This document shows positions 8,349-15,681 of a DNA stretch of 22,403 nt, piece after piece (positions within the stretch are counted from its first letter, which is position 1; each line of letters starts with the position of its first letter). Made by a program: the position numbers and the translations under genes. Below the pieces are notes generated by a model. It was not told the DNA's origin. It saw only the letters and a list, made by a program, of their open reading frames with translations, and searched no databases. This DNA comes from Pseudomonadota bacterium (lineage in GTDB: Bacteria; Pseudomonadota; Gammaproteobacteria; Steroidobacterales; Steroidobacteraceae): positions 1 through 22,403 of the forward strand of contig JAEYUC010000042.1 in NCBI GenBank assembly GCA_023433705.1. Direction: 5' to 3'.

Positions 8349-9004
8349 GGGTCGGGACGCGCCTCGAGCTGGCGTGCGATGGCGGCGATGCGGGTCCCGC
8401 AGGTCACGATCGATCCGAACGCGATCAGCGCGGCCGCCGTCACGAGCGCGAGCCGCCCGCCCGTCCAGAAGTACTCGCCGAAGGCCATCAGCAATCCGAC
8501 GGTCATGGCCGCCATGCGATGCGGCTTGGCAAATGGACCGCGAAAATCCTGCGCGAGGCCGAAGGTGCCTCCCAAGACACGGATGTACGCCGTGACCGCC
8601 GCCGCCAGGGCGGCGAGCCAGCCGATCCAGGGGAATCCGCACGCGTAACCCAGCGCGACCAGGAACAACGAGTCCGCGATCCGATCGGGCACCTCGTTGT
8701 AGAGCACCCCCAGCTTCGACTTCAGGCCACCCTCGATGGCCACCATCCCGTCGAGCAGGTTGCAAAGCAGCCGCAGCTGCACGCAGGCCGCGCAGATCAA
8801 CAGGTTCCAGGGTTTCCCTCCTGACAACAGCACGGCCGCGCCGACGATCGCGAACACCACCGACAGGATCGAAATGGCGTCGGGCGTGACTCCCGCTCGC
8901 ATGACAGCGCGAGACAGGAACTGGGCCCATGGGGTGGAGCGGCTCGTCAGCGGGCGTCGGGCGTCCGGAAGGTTGTCAGTCATGCGGGAACTATCTTGCA
9001 TCAT
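8345..9004 (-). CDS. CDP-alcohol phosphatidyltransferase family protein (YnbA-like variant)
   Basis: This is a 219-residue membrane protein with several hydrophobic segments. It is recognised as CDP-OH-P family by the region CNLLDGMVAIEGG and LGVLYNEVPDRIADS (81-112). The classical motif is D-x2-DG-x2-AR...G-x3-D-x3-D. Here the aligned residues read Asn82, Asp85-Gly86, Ala89, Ile90, Gly99, Asn103, Asp107, so the first and third Asp and the Arg are replaced. The family moves a phosphatidyl group from a CDP-lipid to an alcohol; the acceptor here is unknown and the altered metal site may change the reaction. The start could be ATG 9004, 9001 or 8983; I use the longest. It is first in a four-gene operon with PlsC-like, CdsA-like and nucleoside hydrolase genes, and divergent from the sigma factor gene. 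Confidence 0.85.
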   Translation of the reverse strand: MMQDSSRMTDNLPDARRPLTSRSTPWAQFLSRAVMRAGVTPDAISILSVVFAIVGAAVLLSGGKPWNLLICAACVQLRLLCNLLDGMVAIEGGLKSKLGVLYNEVPDRIADSLFLVALGYACGFPWIGWLAALAAAVTAYIRVLGGTFGLAQDFRGPFAKPHRMAAMTVGLLMAFGEYFWTGGRLALVTAAALIAFGSIVTCGTRIAAIARQLEARPDP

Positions 9005-9053
9005 CTGTTACCTATCCGTTCTCCCTTCCGCCGGGATGTGTCATCTTCTCGCC

Positions 9054-9635
9054 ATGCCTCGCAGTGTTGATCGCTACCTGGTCGCGTCCCTCGAATTCGA
9101 GGGTGTCCTGCGCGCCTGCCTGCATCGCTACGCGCGCAACGCCGCGGACGTCGATGAACTGCTGCAGGATACCTACGCGCACCTGCTCGCGGCCGGCAGC
9201 GCCACGGGACGGGAAGAAGTCCGCTCGATCCGCGCCTTCGCGCTGACCGTCGCGCGCAACGTCGCGTTGTCCTGGTTGAGGCACCGGCAGGTGGTGCCGA
9301 TCGAGCTGGTCGCCGACCTCGAAGCGCTCGAACTACTCGACGAGACCGGCCAGGTCGACGAGATCGTGAACACGCACCAGGAGCTGGCGTTGCTCAGCGC
9401 GGCGGTATCCAAGCTGCCGGCGCGTTGCCGCCAGGTGTTCACGCTGCGCAAGGTGTACGGCCTTTCGCAGAAGGAAATCGCCGCGCAACTCAGCATCTCC
9501 GAGAACACCGTCGAGCAGCACCTGGCGAAGGGGATGCGCCTGTGCAGCGCCGCGCTCGCCAATTCTCCGGTCGCGGAGCGACGTTCCCCGTGGTTCGACC
9601 GCTCACGCCGCCGCGGCGTGGGGCAGTCTTCGTGA
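9054..9635 (+). CDS. ECF RNA polymerase sigma factor, FecI type
   Basis: The product is 193 residues from ATG 9054; ATG 9036 would add six residues, and neither has a strong ribosome site. Sigma region 2 spans about 18-80 (RYARNAADVDELLQDTYAHL and FALTVARNVALSWLRHR). Region 4 spans about 110-165 with the helix-turn-helix GLSQKEIAAQLSISENTVEQH. There is no region 1 or 3, as expected for an ECF factor. FecI-type factors direct RNA polymerase to the gene of their cognate TonB receptor once released or activated by FecR. The stop overlaps the FecR start by four bases (GTGA at 9632-9635), so the two are translationally coupled. The gene is divergent from the phospholipid operon across fewer than 50 bases. 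Confidence 0.93.
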   Translation: MPRSVDRYLVASLEFEGVLRACLHRYARNAADVDELLQDTYAHLLAAGSATGREEVRSIRAFALTVARNVALSWLRHRQVVPIELVADLEALELLDETGQVDEIVNTHQELALLSAAVSKLPARCRQVFTLRKVYGLSQKEIAAQLSISENTVEQHLAKGMRLCSAALANSPVAERRSPWFDRSRRRGVGQSS

Positions 9636-10600
9636 AGGCGAAGGAGCGAATCGAACACGACGCAAGCGTCTGGCTCTCCAAGTTCGATGCGCGCGGCGGG
9701 GAGCCCGAGAACGACGAGGAGTTCAATCGCTGGCTCGAAGCGGACATCCGCCACCGCATCGCCTATCTACGTCTCGAAACGGCATGGCGTCGCGCCGAAC
9801 GTCTGAAGGAACTCAAGCCTCTCGACCAGTCGATCAATCCCGACCTGCTCGCGGCGTCGAAGCCGCCGCGCTGGCGCCAGTGGCCCATGGCGGCGGCAGC
9901 CGGTCTCGTGACCCTGGTGGCCTGCGCGGGAGTGTGGGCGGCCTGGCTGAAATACGACGGTGAGCGCTACGAGACGCACGTCGGTTGCCGCACGCGCATC
10001 GTGCTCGAGGACGGCAGCGTCATCGATCTCAATACCAACAGCGAGCTGCGCGTGCGCTTCAACGACGAACGCCGCGACATCAAGTTGTTGCGCGGCGAGG
10101 GCCGTTTCCAGGTCGCCCACGACGCGACGCGGCCATTCGTCGTTTCCGCGGCGGGCGCGGACCTGCGCGCCGTCGGGACCGAGTTCAGCGTGCGGCTGCG
10201 CGAATCGAAGCAGATCGACGTGATCGTGGCCGAGGGCAAGGTCGCGATCGGATCGGAGAGCGCGCCGGAGCATCCACCACTGGGTGCCGGTGATGCCGCG
10301 GTGGTGATCCGGGACCACGTATCGGTCAGCCGGCTCGAACCGCAGGTGATCGCGCAGCGACTCGCCTGGACCACGGGACGGCTGGAATTCCGCGGCGAAT
10401 CGCTGGCTTTCGCGGTCGACGAATTCAATCGCTACAACCGCCGCCAGATTTCACTCGCCGATCCGAAGCTCGCGCAGCTGCGGGTCGGAGGAAGCTTCAA
10501 ATCCACGGATCCGGACAGTTTCGCAGCGGCGCTCGCGAGCACTTTCGGTCTGCAGGTCGACACTCGCGAGTCGGAGGACATCGTCTTGCGGTCGCCGTGA
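9632..10600 (+). CDS. FecR-type anti-sigma factor / transmembrane signal transducer
   Basis: The product is 322 residues from GTG 9632, whose codon overlaps the sigma factor stop. Order of parts: cytoplasmic DUF4880-type domain (about 5-60, with EHDASVWLSKFDA, FNRWLEADIRHRIAY and WRRAERLKEL) that binds the sigma factor; a single transmembrane helix (about 86-105); the periplasmic FecR domain (about 115-210, with RTRIVLEDGSVIDLNTNSE and GRFQVAHDATRPFVV, then AVGTEFSVR); and a C-terminal STN-like domain (about 250-320) for contact with the receptor's own N-terminal domain. Established role: it passes the signal from the ligand-loaded receptor across the inner membrane to the FecI-like sigma factor. 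The receptor gene follows after 63 bases. The longer reading starting at 9425 overlaps the sigma gene and is not needed. Confidence 0.93.
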   Translation: MKAKERIEHDASVWLSKFDARGGEPENDEEFNRWLEADIRHRIAYLRLETAWRRAERLKELKPLDQSINPDLLAASKPPRWRQWPMAAAAGLVTLVACAGVWAAWLKYDGERYETHVGCRTRIVLEDGSVIDLNTNSELRVRFNDERRDIKLLRGEGRFQVAHDATRPFVVSAAGADLRAVGTEFSVRLRESKQIDVIVAEGKVAIGSESAPEHPPLGAGDAAVVIRDHVSVSRLEPQVIAQRLAWTTGRLEFRGESLAFAVDEFNRYNRRQISLADPKLAQLRVGGSFKSTDPDSFAAALASTFGLQVDTRESEDIVLRSP

Positions 10601-10663
10601 AACGGGCCTCCGCGGTGTTAGGGACGCCGCGGCGATTTCGTGAATGTCGAGGGGTTGCGAGAA

Positions 10664-13399
10664 ATGGGGGTACATCGCACGTTCCGCCGGTTCGTCCGGA
10701 GAGTGCCCGCGGCGCTGGCCGCGCTGGCGCTGGCCGGCGTCGCGCGTGCGCAGGCGCCCTCGTTCGAAATCCCGGCCCAGGATGCGGATGCCGCTCTCGC
10801 GGCCTTCAGCCGGCAGTCGCAGCTGCAACTCGTGTTCGATTACGACGCCGTGCAGGGCATCCGCACGCATCACGTCTCGGGCTCGCTGCGCGTCGCCGAC
10901 GCGCTGGGTCGAATGCTCAAGTGCACGGGACTCGCGTTCGAAGTGGTCAACGAGCGCACCATCAGCATCGTGCGCGACTCGAAGGCCCATTGCGAGTCCC
11001 GCAAGCCGGCGCGCAATCACGACGCCTCGCGATTGAACCGCGCGGCGCGCCCCCGCGGCGAGGAGTCGCGGCTGGTGGACGAGTCTTACCAGCCCGGCCG
11101 CGGAGCGATCGACGAAATCGTCGTCAGCGCCGAGAAACGCGACCGGTCCTTGCAGCGCAGCGCGCTCGCCGTCACCGCGCTCGACGCCCACACGCTCGAA
11201 AACCAGCAGCCCAGCGACCTGCGCAGCCTCACGACGCTGATTCCCAACTTCCAGATCGGCATCAGTTCGACGCAGGCTGCATTCGATCTCGCCCTGCGCG
11301 GCATCGTCTCGACCAATCGCACCGAGGCCGCCGATCCGGCCGTGGCGTTTCACGTCGACGGCTTCTATTCGCCGCGACCGCAGGGCGCGACGATGCTGAT
11401 CCACGATCTCGAGCGGCTCGAGGTCCTGCGCGGGCCACAGGGCACGCTGTTCGGGCGCAATTCGAATGCCGGCGTGATCAACGTCGTCACCGCGAAACCG
11501 CGGCTCGGTCAGGAGTTCGGCGCGATCGACGTGACCGCGGGCAGCTACGACCTGAAACGCGTGAAGGGTCACTACAACCTGCCGCTCGGCGACACGTTCG
11601 CTCTGCGCGCGTCCGCGCACGTCGAGCAGCGCGATGGCTACATCGAGTTCCAGGAGGGTTCCGATGTCCGCGCGGGTGCCGCGCGGTATGACGACAGCAA
11701 CCGGCTCGGCGTGCGCCTGTCCGGCGTGTGGGAGCCCGACGAATCCTGGACCGTGTTCGCCTCGCTCGAGCGGTTCGCGGATCGCGGCGCGGGCAGTGTG
11801 CCGGTGAGCTTGCGGCCGGCGCCGGGCGAGCGGCTGCGCTCGGCGTTGATCACGTCCCCGGGCGAGCTCGACATGAAGAACGACACGCTGCACCTGCGCA
11901 CCGACTACCGGTTTTCGGCCGGTGACTCCCACGACCTCGAACTCTCCTATCTATTCGGATGGGCGCGCATGACGCGCGAGAACGTCATCGACCAGGACAC
12001 CGGACTCGCGCTCGATCCGATCCTGCGCGCGCTGCCCGACCCGCCGTTGCCCGCGACCTACGACGAGGAGCGGCGCACCGCCGAGTCGGAGTTCGTCTCG
12101 GTGCAGCATGAAATCCAGCTCAAACCACTGACGGAAGGGCCGCTCGAGTGGATAGTCGGCACGTTCTTCTACCGGGAGGACAACTCGGCGCGCGTCGACT
12201 TCGACATCATGGACGACCGCGGCAGCATCCCGGGCGTCGTGGACGACGGCGACGTGCGATACGCGCAATCCTTCATCCAGCCGAACCGCTCGCTGGCGGC
12301 GTGGGCGGGATTCGGCCAGCTCACCTGGCACGCCGGCGAACGCACGCGGTTCACGGTCGGAGCGCGCTACACCGAAGACACCAAGAGGGACGTGGGCGGC
12401 GTGATCCTGGTTTGTCCCGCGGCCGGCGCGACGATCGGCGATGGCGGTTTCATTCTCGACGGCATGCCGACTCACGAGATCCCGCTGTCGCCCGACCCGG
12501 ACTCGTCCGAGCCTGTCCCGGGCACCTGCCGCGTGGCCATGCACAACGACGCGAACGTCGACTGGTCGAAGGTGACCTACACGGCGCGCGCGGAGTACGA
12601 CTTCAGCGATGCGCTGCTCGGGTACACGTCGACGAGCACGGGATACAAGTCGGGCGTCATCCAGGACGGCGGTACACACGCCGGCCCGGAAGAAGTCGTG
12701 AACTACGAACTCGGACTCAAGGCGACCTTGCTCGACGGCGCAATGGCGATCAACAACGTCGGCTTCTTCTCCGACTACTCGGACATCCTGCGCGCGCGGC
12801 TCGAATACGACGCGTCGGGTTTTCAGCAGCTCGTCACGCGCAATGCGACCCGCGCGCACATCCTCGGCGTGGAATCCGAGTTGTTGTGGAAGCCGGTGAG
12901 CGACGGCACGCTGCAGGCCGTGTTCACCTGGCTCAACGCCGAATACCGCGACTTTCCGACGGTCGACACGCAGTATTACGTGCCCACCGATCCCCTGAGC
13001 CCGATCGTCAACCTGCGCGGCAACAAGCTGCCGTTCGCCCCCGAGATCACGGGCGCGCTCGCATACGAACACGTCATCCGCCTGCCGAACGGCGCCCGTC
13101 TCGTTCCGCGCCTGCAGGCGAAATACCAGAGCGAAATGTTCCTCACCGATTTCAATCGAACGTCGGACCGGCAGTCGGCCTACACGCGCACCGATCTCGG
13201 ACTTCGTTACGAGACCACCGATAGCTGGGCCCTGGAGGCCTACGTGCTCAATCTCGAAGACGAAGCGGTGAAGAACAACGTCGACCTGCGCGCCAGCAGG
13301 CCCGGCACGGGAGGTGTGCCCGGATTCCCCGGCGTCGCGCGAGCGTTCTTCGATGCGCCGCGCACGTACGGCGTGCGCCTGTCGATGCGGTTCGACTGA
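10664..13399 (+). CDS. TonB-dependent receptor with N-terminal STN signalling domain
   Basis: The product is 911 residues. ATG 10664 has GAGGGG about 9 bases upstream, which I prefer to GTG 10640. A signal peptide ends near residue 29 (GVARA). An STN (secretin/TonB short N-terminal) domain follows at about 33-105 (FEIPAQDADAALAAFSRQS, LRVADALGRMLKCTGLAFEV), then a linker, a TonB-box region IDEIVVSAEKRDRS (149-162), the plug (DPAVAFHVDGFYSPRP, LERLEVLRGPQGTLFGRNSN, GVINVVTAKP) and a long barrel ending YGVRLSMRFD. The STN domain plus upstream FecI/FecR genes make this a transducing receptor: ligand binding would induce its own expression. The plug wording (EVLRGPQGTLFGRN..AG.INVVT) is that of the large receptor subfamily common in Sphingomonas- and Steroidobacter-like genomes. 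The ligand is unknown. Confidence 0.93.
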   Translation: MGVHRTFRRFVRRVPAALAALALAGVARAQAPSFEIPAQDADAALAAFSRQSQLQLVFDYDAVQGIRTHHVSGSLRVADALGRMLKCTGLAFEVVNERTISIVRDSKAHCESRKPARNHDASRLNRAARPRGEESRLVDESYQPGRGAIDEIVVSAEKRDRSLQRSALAVTALDAHTLENQQPSDLRSLTTLIPNFQIGISSTQAAFDLALRGIVSTNRTEAADPAVAFHVDGFYSPRPQGATMLIHDLERLEVLRGPQGTLFGRNSNAGVINVVTAKPRLGQEFGAIDVTAGSYDLKRVKGHYNLPLGDTFALRASAHVEQRDGYIEFQEGSDVRAGAARYDDSNRLGVRLSGVWEPDESWTVFASLERFADRGAGSVPVSLRPAPGERLRSALITSPGELDMKNDTLHLRTDYRFSAGDSHDLELSYLFGWARMTRENVIDQDTGLALDPILRALPDPPLPATYDEERRTAESEFVSVQHEIQLKPLTEGPLEWIVGTFFYREDNSARVDFDIMDDRGSIPGVVDDGDVRYAQSFIQPNRSLAAWAGFGQLTWHAGERTRFTVGARYTEDTKRDVGGVILVCPAAGATIGDGGFILDGMPTHEIPLSPDPDSSEPVPGTCRVAMHNDANVDWSKVTYTARAEYDFSDALLGYTSTSTGYKSGVIQDGGTHAGPEEVVNYELGLKATLLDGAMAINNVGFFSDYSDILRARLEYDASGFQQLVTRNATRAHILGVESELLWKPVSDGTLQAVFTWLNAEYRDFPTVDTQYYVPTDPLSPIVNLRGNKLPFAPEITGALAYEHVIRLPNGARLVPRLQAKYQSEMFLTDFNRTSDRQSAYTRTDLGLRYETTDSWALEAYVLNLEDEAVKNNVDLRASRPGTGGVPGFPGVARAFFDAPRTYGVRLSMRFD

Positions 13400-13426
13400 G
13401 CCGCGCCGACGGGAGCGGGAAATTCG

Positions 13427-14176
13427 TCAGGGCGAGTCCGTCTTCGAGATTGCTTCGATCACGAGGGAAGACCGGAACAGGAATGCCAGGATTTCGGTCA
13501 GGCGTTCGCCATCGACTTCGGCGGCGGTCATCGCGGCCTCGAGCGGCTCACCCGAAAAAAGCGCCGAGAGGAAGGCGAAGAGGTCCGGCGCCAGCGACTG
13601 CACCTCGGTGACTCCGTCGCTCATGTGGACCATGCCGTATTCGGATCCCAGCGATTGATCCATCGGCGGTGCATTCTCGAACTGATTGGCCTGCCACACC
13701 GAGAAGATGGGGTACGGCGAGGAAATCAGCCGCAGCGACGGCTGCAGCTTGAAGACGACGCGCCCCAGTTCGGCCGGCGCGAAATTCGCGAGGGTCTCGA
13801 CGCCGATGGCGGGATCTTCGCGCGCGACCGCGGCCTCGCATCGTGCCCACTCGAGCCGCGCCAGGTCGGCCAGCCACTCGTAATTCGTGCCGCGCAGGTG
13901 TGACGCCAGAAATTCGGGGAAGTCCAGGCCCGTCCAGTGAAGGTCGCCACTGCGCGAAGGAAACGCGGCACGGTAATGGAACGCGAGCTGACGGAAAAAG
14001 TCGTCCCCGACCCGCCGGCGCACGACCGGAAACATCTGCTCGAGCGCGGTTCGGAACACGCTGCGCGTGTTGTTGCGGTACACGTCGAGGTTCGCGGCCG
14101 GCGTGACGTCGCAGCTCGCGGCCGGATCGCGCAGCGCGTTCGCGAAGGATTCCTGCAGGTCACGCAGCGAGGCCAC
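13427..14176 (-). CDS. bufC: BufC/HvfC-like protein (DUF2063 N-terminal domain), partner of the MNIO enzyme
   Basis: The product is 249 residues. GTG 14176 has GGAGAGG a few bases upstream and overlaps the end of the MNIO gene by 17 bases. The N-terminal DUF2063 region, often annotated 'putative DNA-binding', covers about 1-95: LQESFANALRDPAA, LDVYRNNTRSVFRTALEQMFPVVRR, DFFRQLAFHY, and DFPEFLASH. The C-terminal part (about 100-245) is less conserved but typical in length. Family knowledge: BufC/HvfC proteins are encoded with MNIO enzymes and are thought to bring the precursor peptide to the enzyme; the DNA-binding label is probably misleading. The gene ends 27 bases from the stop of the convergent TonB receptor gene. 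Confidence 0.88.
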   Translation of the reverse strand: MASLRDLQESFANALRDPAASCDVTPAANLDVYRNNTRSVFRTALEQMFPVVRRRVGDDFFRQLAFHYRAAFPSRSGDLHWTGLDFPEFLASHLRGTNYEWLADLARLEWARCEAAVAREDPAIGVETLANFAPAELGRVVFKLQPSLRLISSPYPIFSVWQANQFENAPPMDQSLGSEYGMVHMSDGVTEVQSLAPDLFAFLSALFSGEPLEAAMTAAEVDGERLTEILAFLFRSSLVIEAISKTDSP

Positions 14177-15020
14177 GCGTCCTCTCCAGTAGTTGGTCGG
14201 CGCGCGCGGCTTCGGCGGCGAGCACCGACAGTTCCGGAATCCGGGTGTCCCACTCGATCAGCGTCGGCAGTGGTCCGAAACGCTCGATCGCGAAGGCGTA
14301 GAGTTCCCAGACTGCGTCGCACACCTGCGAGCCGTGATCGTCGATGAGTACGCCGCCGTTGTCGGCATGTCCGGCGAGGTGGATCTCCTGGACCGACTCG
14401 CGGGGCAGCCCGCAGATGAAGGCGCGCGCATCGAGTCCCAGGTTGCGCGAGCTGACGTACACATTGTTCACGTCGAGCAATAGGCCGCAGCCGCTCTCGC
14501 GCGCGACGGCCGCGAGGAATTCCCATTCGGGCAGCCGGGACTCCGTGAACGCGACGTAGGCGGAAACGTTTTCGACGAGGAGCTGGCGGCCCAGGAAATC
14601 CTGCGCCTCGCGAACCTGGCGCGCGAGCAGCTCGACGGCCTCGTCGGTGTAGGGCAGCGGTAGCAGGTCGTTGAAATGTTCGCCGCCGACGCGACCCCAG
14701 CAGGCGTGTTCGGATACCAGGGCGGGTTCGTAGCGGCGGATCGCTTCGCGCACGCGCGCGAGATGTTCGCGGTCGAGACCGTCGGCGGATCCGAGGGCGA
14801 GCCCGACGCCGTGCAGGCTCAGCGGGTAGTTAGCCCGCGCCCGCAGCAGCGCGCGCGCCGCGGAACCGCCTTCGTGGAAATAGTTCTCGGTGTGCGCCTC
14901 GATCCAGCCGACGGGCGGACGCTCGCGCAACAGCGCATCGTGGTGAATCGACCTGAGGCCGATCCCGGCGCGCGCCGGAATCGGCCCCAGCGGCACACCT
15001 CGGGTATCGAGGCGTGTCAT
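14160..15020 (-). CDS. bufB: BufB/HvfB-like multinuclear iron oxygenase (MNIO, DUF692)
   Basis: The product is 286 residues from ATG 15020, with GGAGG eight bases upstream. It is a TIM-barrel-type DUF692 enzyme. Likely metal ligands and catalytic residues are visible along the chain: His70 (SLHGVGLALGS), Glu104-His105 (SEHACWG), Glu150-Asn151 (LLVENVSAY), Asp183 and Asn185-186 (LLLDVNNVYV), His214 and His218-Asp220 (EIHLAGHADN), and Glu256 and Asp258 (IEWDTRIPEL). MNIO enzymes use two or three iron atoms and oxygen to modify cysteines of ribosomal peptides; bufferin-type members convert cysteines to thiooxazole-type heterocycles that bind copper. The precursor gene lies 16 bases upstream and the BufC partner overlaps the 3' end. 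The particular chemistry in this strain is inferred. Confidence 0.94.
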   Translation of the reverse strand: MTRLDTRGVPLGPIPARAGIGLRSIHHDALLRERPPVGWIEAHTENYFHEGGSAARALLRARANYPLSLHGVGLALGSADGLDREHLARVREAIRRYEPALVSEHACWGRVGGEHFNDLLPLPYTDEAVELLARQVREAQDFLGRQLLVENVSAYVAFTESRLPEWEFLAAVARESGCGLLLDVNNVYVSSRNLGLDARAFICGLPRESVQEIHLAGHADNGGVLIDDHGSQVCDAVWELYAFAIERFGPLPTLIEWDTRIPELSVLAAEAARADQLLERTRGLAA

Positions 15021-15036
15021 CCGTCCTTCCTCCGGT

Positions 15037-15300
15037 TCAGGCCGCCGGCTTCTTCTCTTCCGGGACCTTGCCGCCCATCTTCTCGCACTCGCCTTTCGGC
15101 ACGTACTTCCACTCGTTCGGATCCTTGTCGGTCTTCGCCTGTCCGGCGCACGCGTGCGACGCGGTGCCGCAATCATTCTTGCCGGCTTCGGCGACACCGA
15201 GGCACTTTTCCTTGGACGCGGCGTCGCCGGCGATGGCGGCGGTGCCCATGGCGAGCAGGCTGCCGACGGCCGAAGCAATGGCGATGGTCTTGAGATTCAT
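15037..15300 (-). CDS. bufA: BufA1/DUF2282-type bufferin precursor peptide
   Basis: The product is 87 residues. ATG 15300 has GGAGAAG about six bases upstream. A Sec-type signal peptide covers about 1-24 (IAIASAVGSLLAMGTAAIA), unusual for a modified peptide but typical of bufferins. The mature part has four cysteines: Cys33 (KEKCLGVAEAGKNDC), Cys44, Cys51 (SHACAG) and Cys72 (GECEKMGG). The C-terminus is rich in Lys and Glu. This is the DUF2282 pattern, with KC.GVA.AGKNDC and CAG near the start and a late GEC. Family knowledge: the MNIO enzyme modifies two of these cysteines and the exported product chelates copper, protecting the cell. A frame continuing far upstream of 15300 is only an antisense shadow of the neighbouring receptor gene. 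A possible promoter and inverted repeat lie at 15341-15363. Confidence 0.94.
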   Translation of the reverse strand: MNLKTIAIASAVGSLLAMGTAAIAGDAASKEKCLGVAEAGKNDCGTASHACAGQAKTDKDPNEWKYVPKGECEKMGGKVPEEKKPAA

Positions 15301-15340
15301 GAGACTTCTCCGGATTGTTGTTTGGTACGAGAGGCTGGAC

Positions 15341-15363
15341 CCGGCGACCCGCCGGTTTATTTC
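15341..15363 (-). promoter_or_regulatory. Inverted repeat and ATAAA element, candidate ECF-type promoter of the bufferin operon
   Basis: CCGGCG and CGCCGG arms are separated by three bases (15341-15355). Directly upstream on the minus strand is GAAATAAA (15363-15356). The element lies about 40-60 bases before the BufA start, the right place for a promoter or operator. ATAAA followed by a GC-rich spacer resembles an ECF sigma -35 region, but I cannot confirm the consensus. Confidence 0.3.
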
Positions 15364-15431
15364 GCGGCCCGCCGCAAACATCCAACGACTGGGCCCGCGC
15401 CGGACGCATGTTCGTCCTCCCGGGAGCGGAC

Positions 15432-15444
15432 GGGCAATATTTGC
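15432..15444. repeat. Short AT-centred inverted repeat in the divergent region
   Basis: GGCAA-TAT-TTGCC is a five-base-arm palindrome whose AT-rich centre stands out from the GC-rich surroundings. It lies between the two divergent starts, so it could bind a regulator; it could also be chance. Confidence 0.25.
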
Positions 15445-15520
15445 CATTACGCGACAACCCGGCGGTGGTTCCAGGGTGGACCTATCCACGCTCTCCCGGC
15501 TCCGGCCGGCTTCGGTGTAT

Positions 15521-15535
15521 CCGGGAATGACCCGG
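15521..15535. repeat. Short inverted repeat near the receptor promoter region
   Basis: CCGGG-AATGA-CCCGG, with five-base arms and a five-base spacer, lies just upstream of the TTCCTT/TATGCT promoter-like pair. Its role is unknown; in GC-rich DNA such arms arise often. Confidence 0.2.
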
Positions 15536-15681
15536 TTCCTTTTTTCGGGACGGTTGTTATGCTCCCGGCCATGGATGCGCGCGAACCTCGCACGCATCGA
15601 GGGATAGACAGAAGAACAGCTGCCGTCCAAAGGCATCGAAATGACCACGGAGCCGGCAGCCCTCTCTTGCAGGAGGGATCG

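Larger units (their letters stand above)
15301..15681. promoter_or_regulatory. Divergent intergenic control region between bufferin operon and TonB receptor
   Basis: These 381 bases contain no gene I can support. They hold the start-site regions of two divergent units and three short inverted repeats, entered separately: 15341-15355 near the bufferin side, 15432-15444 in the middle, and 15521-15535 near the receptor side. An in-frame open stretch leads into the receptor gene from the left, but the strong ribosome site at 15671-15677 (AGGAGGG) argues for the start at 15682. A poorly matched promoter-like pair (TTCCTT at 15536, TATGCT at 15558, spacer 16) could serve the receptor. Confidence 0.55.

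Noticed and set aside
10451..11932. Minus-strand open frame of nearly 500 codons opposite the FecR and STN-receptor genes
   Set aside because: There is no recognisable domain or ribosome site, and codon use is typical of an antisense shadow; the plus strand carries well-supported genes.
13427..14176. DNA-binding transcription factor reading of the DUF2063 protein
   Set aside because: No helix-turn-helix is evident, and its overlap with the MNIO gene points to a peptide-modification partner.
15570..15681. N-terminal extension of the large receptor from ATG 15570
   Set aside because: The extension is charged and would bury the signal peptide inside the protein. ATG 15682 has a strong ribosome site and directly precedes the signal peptide.
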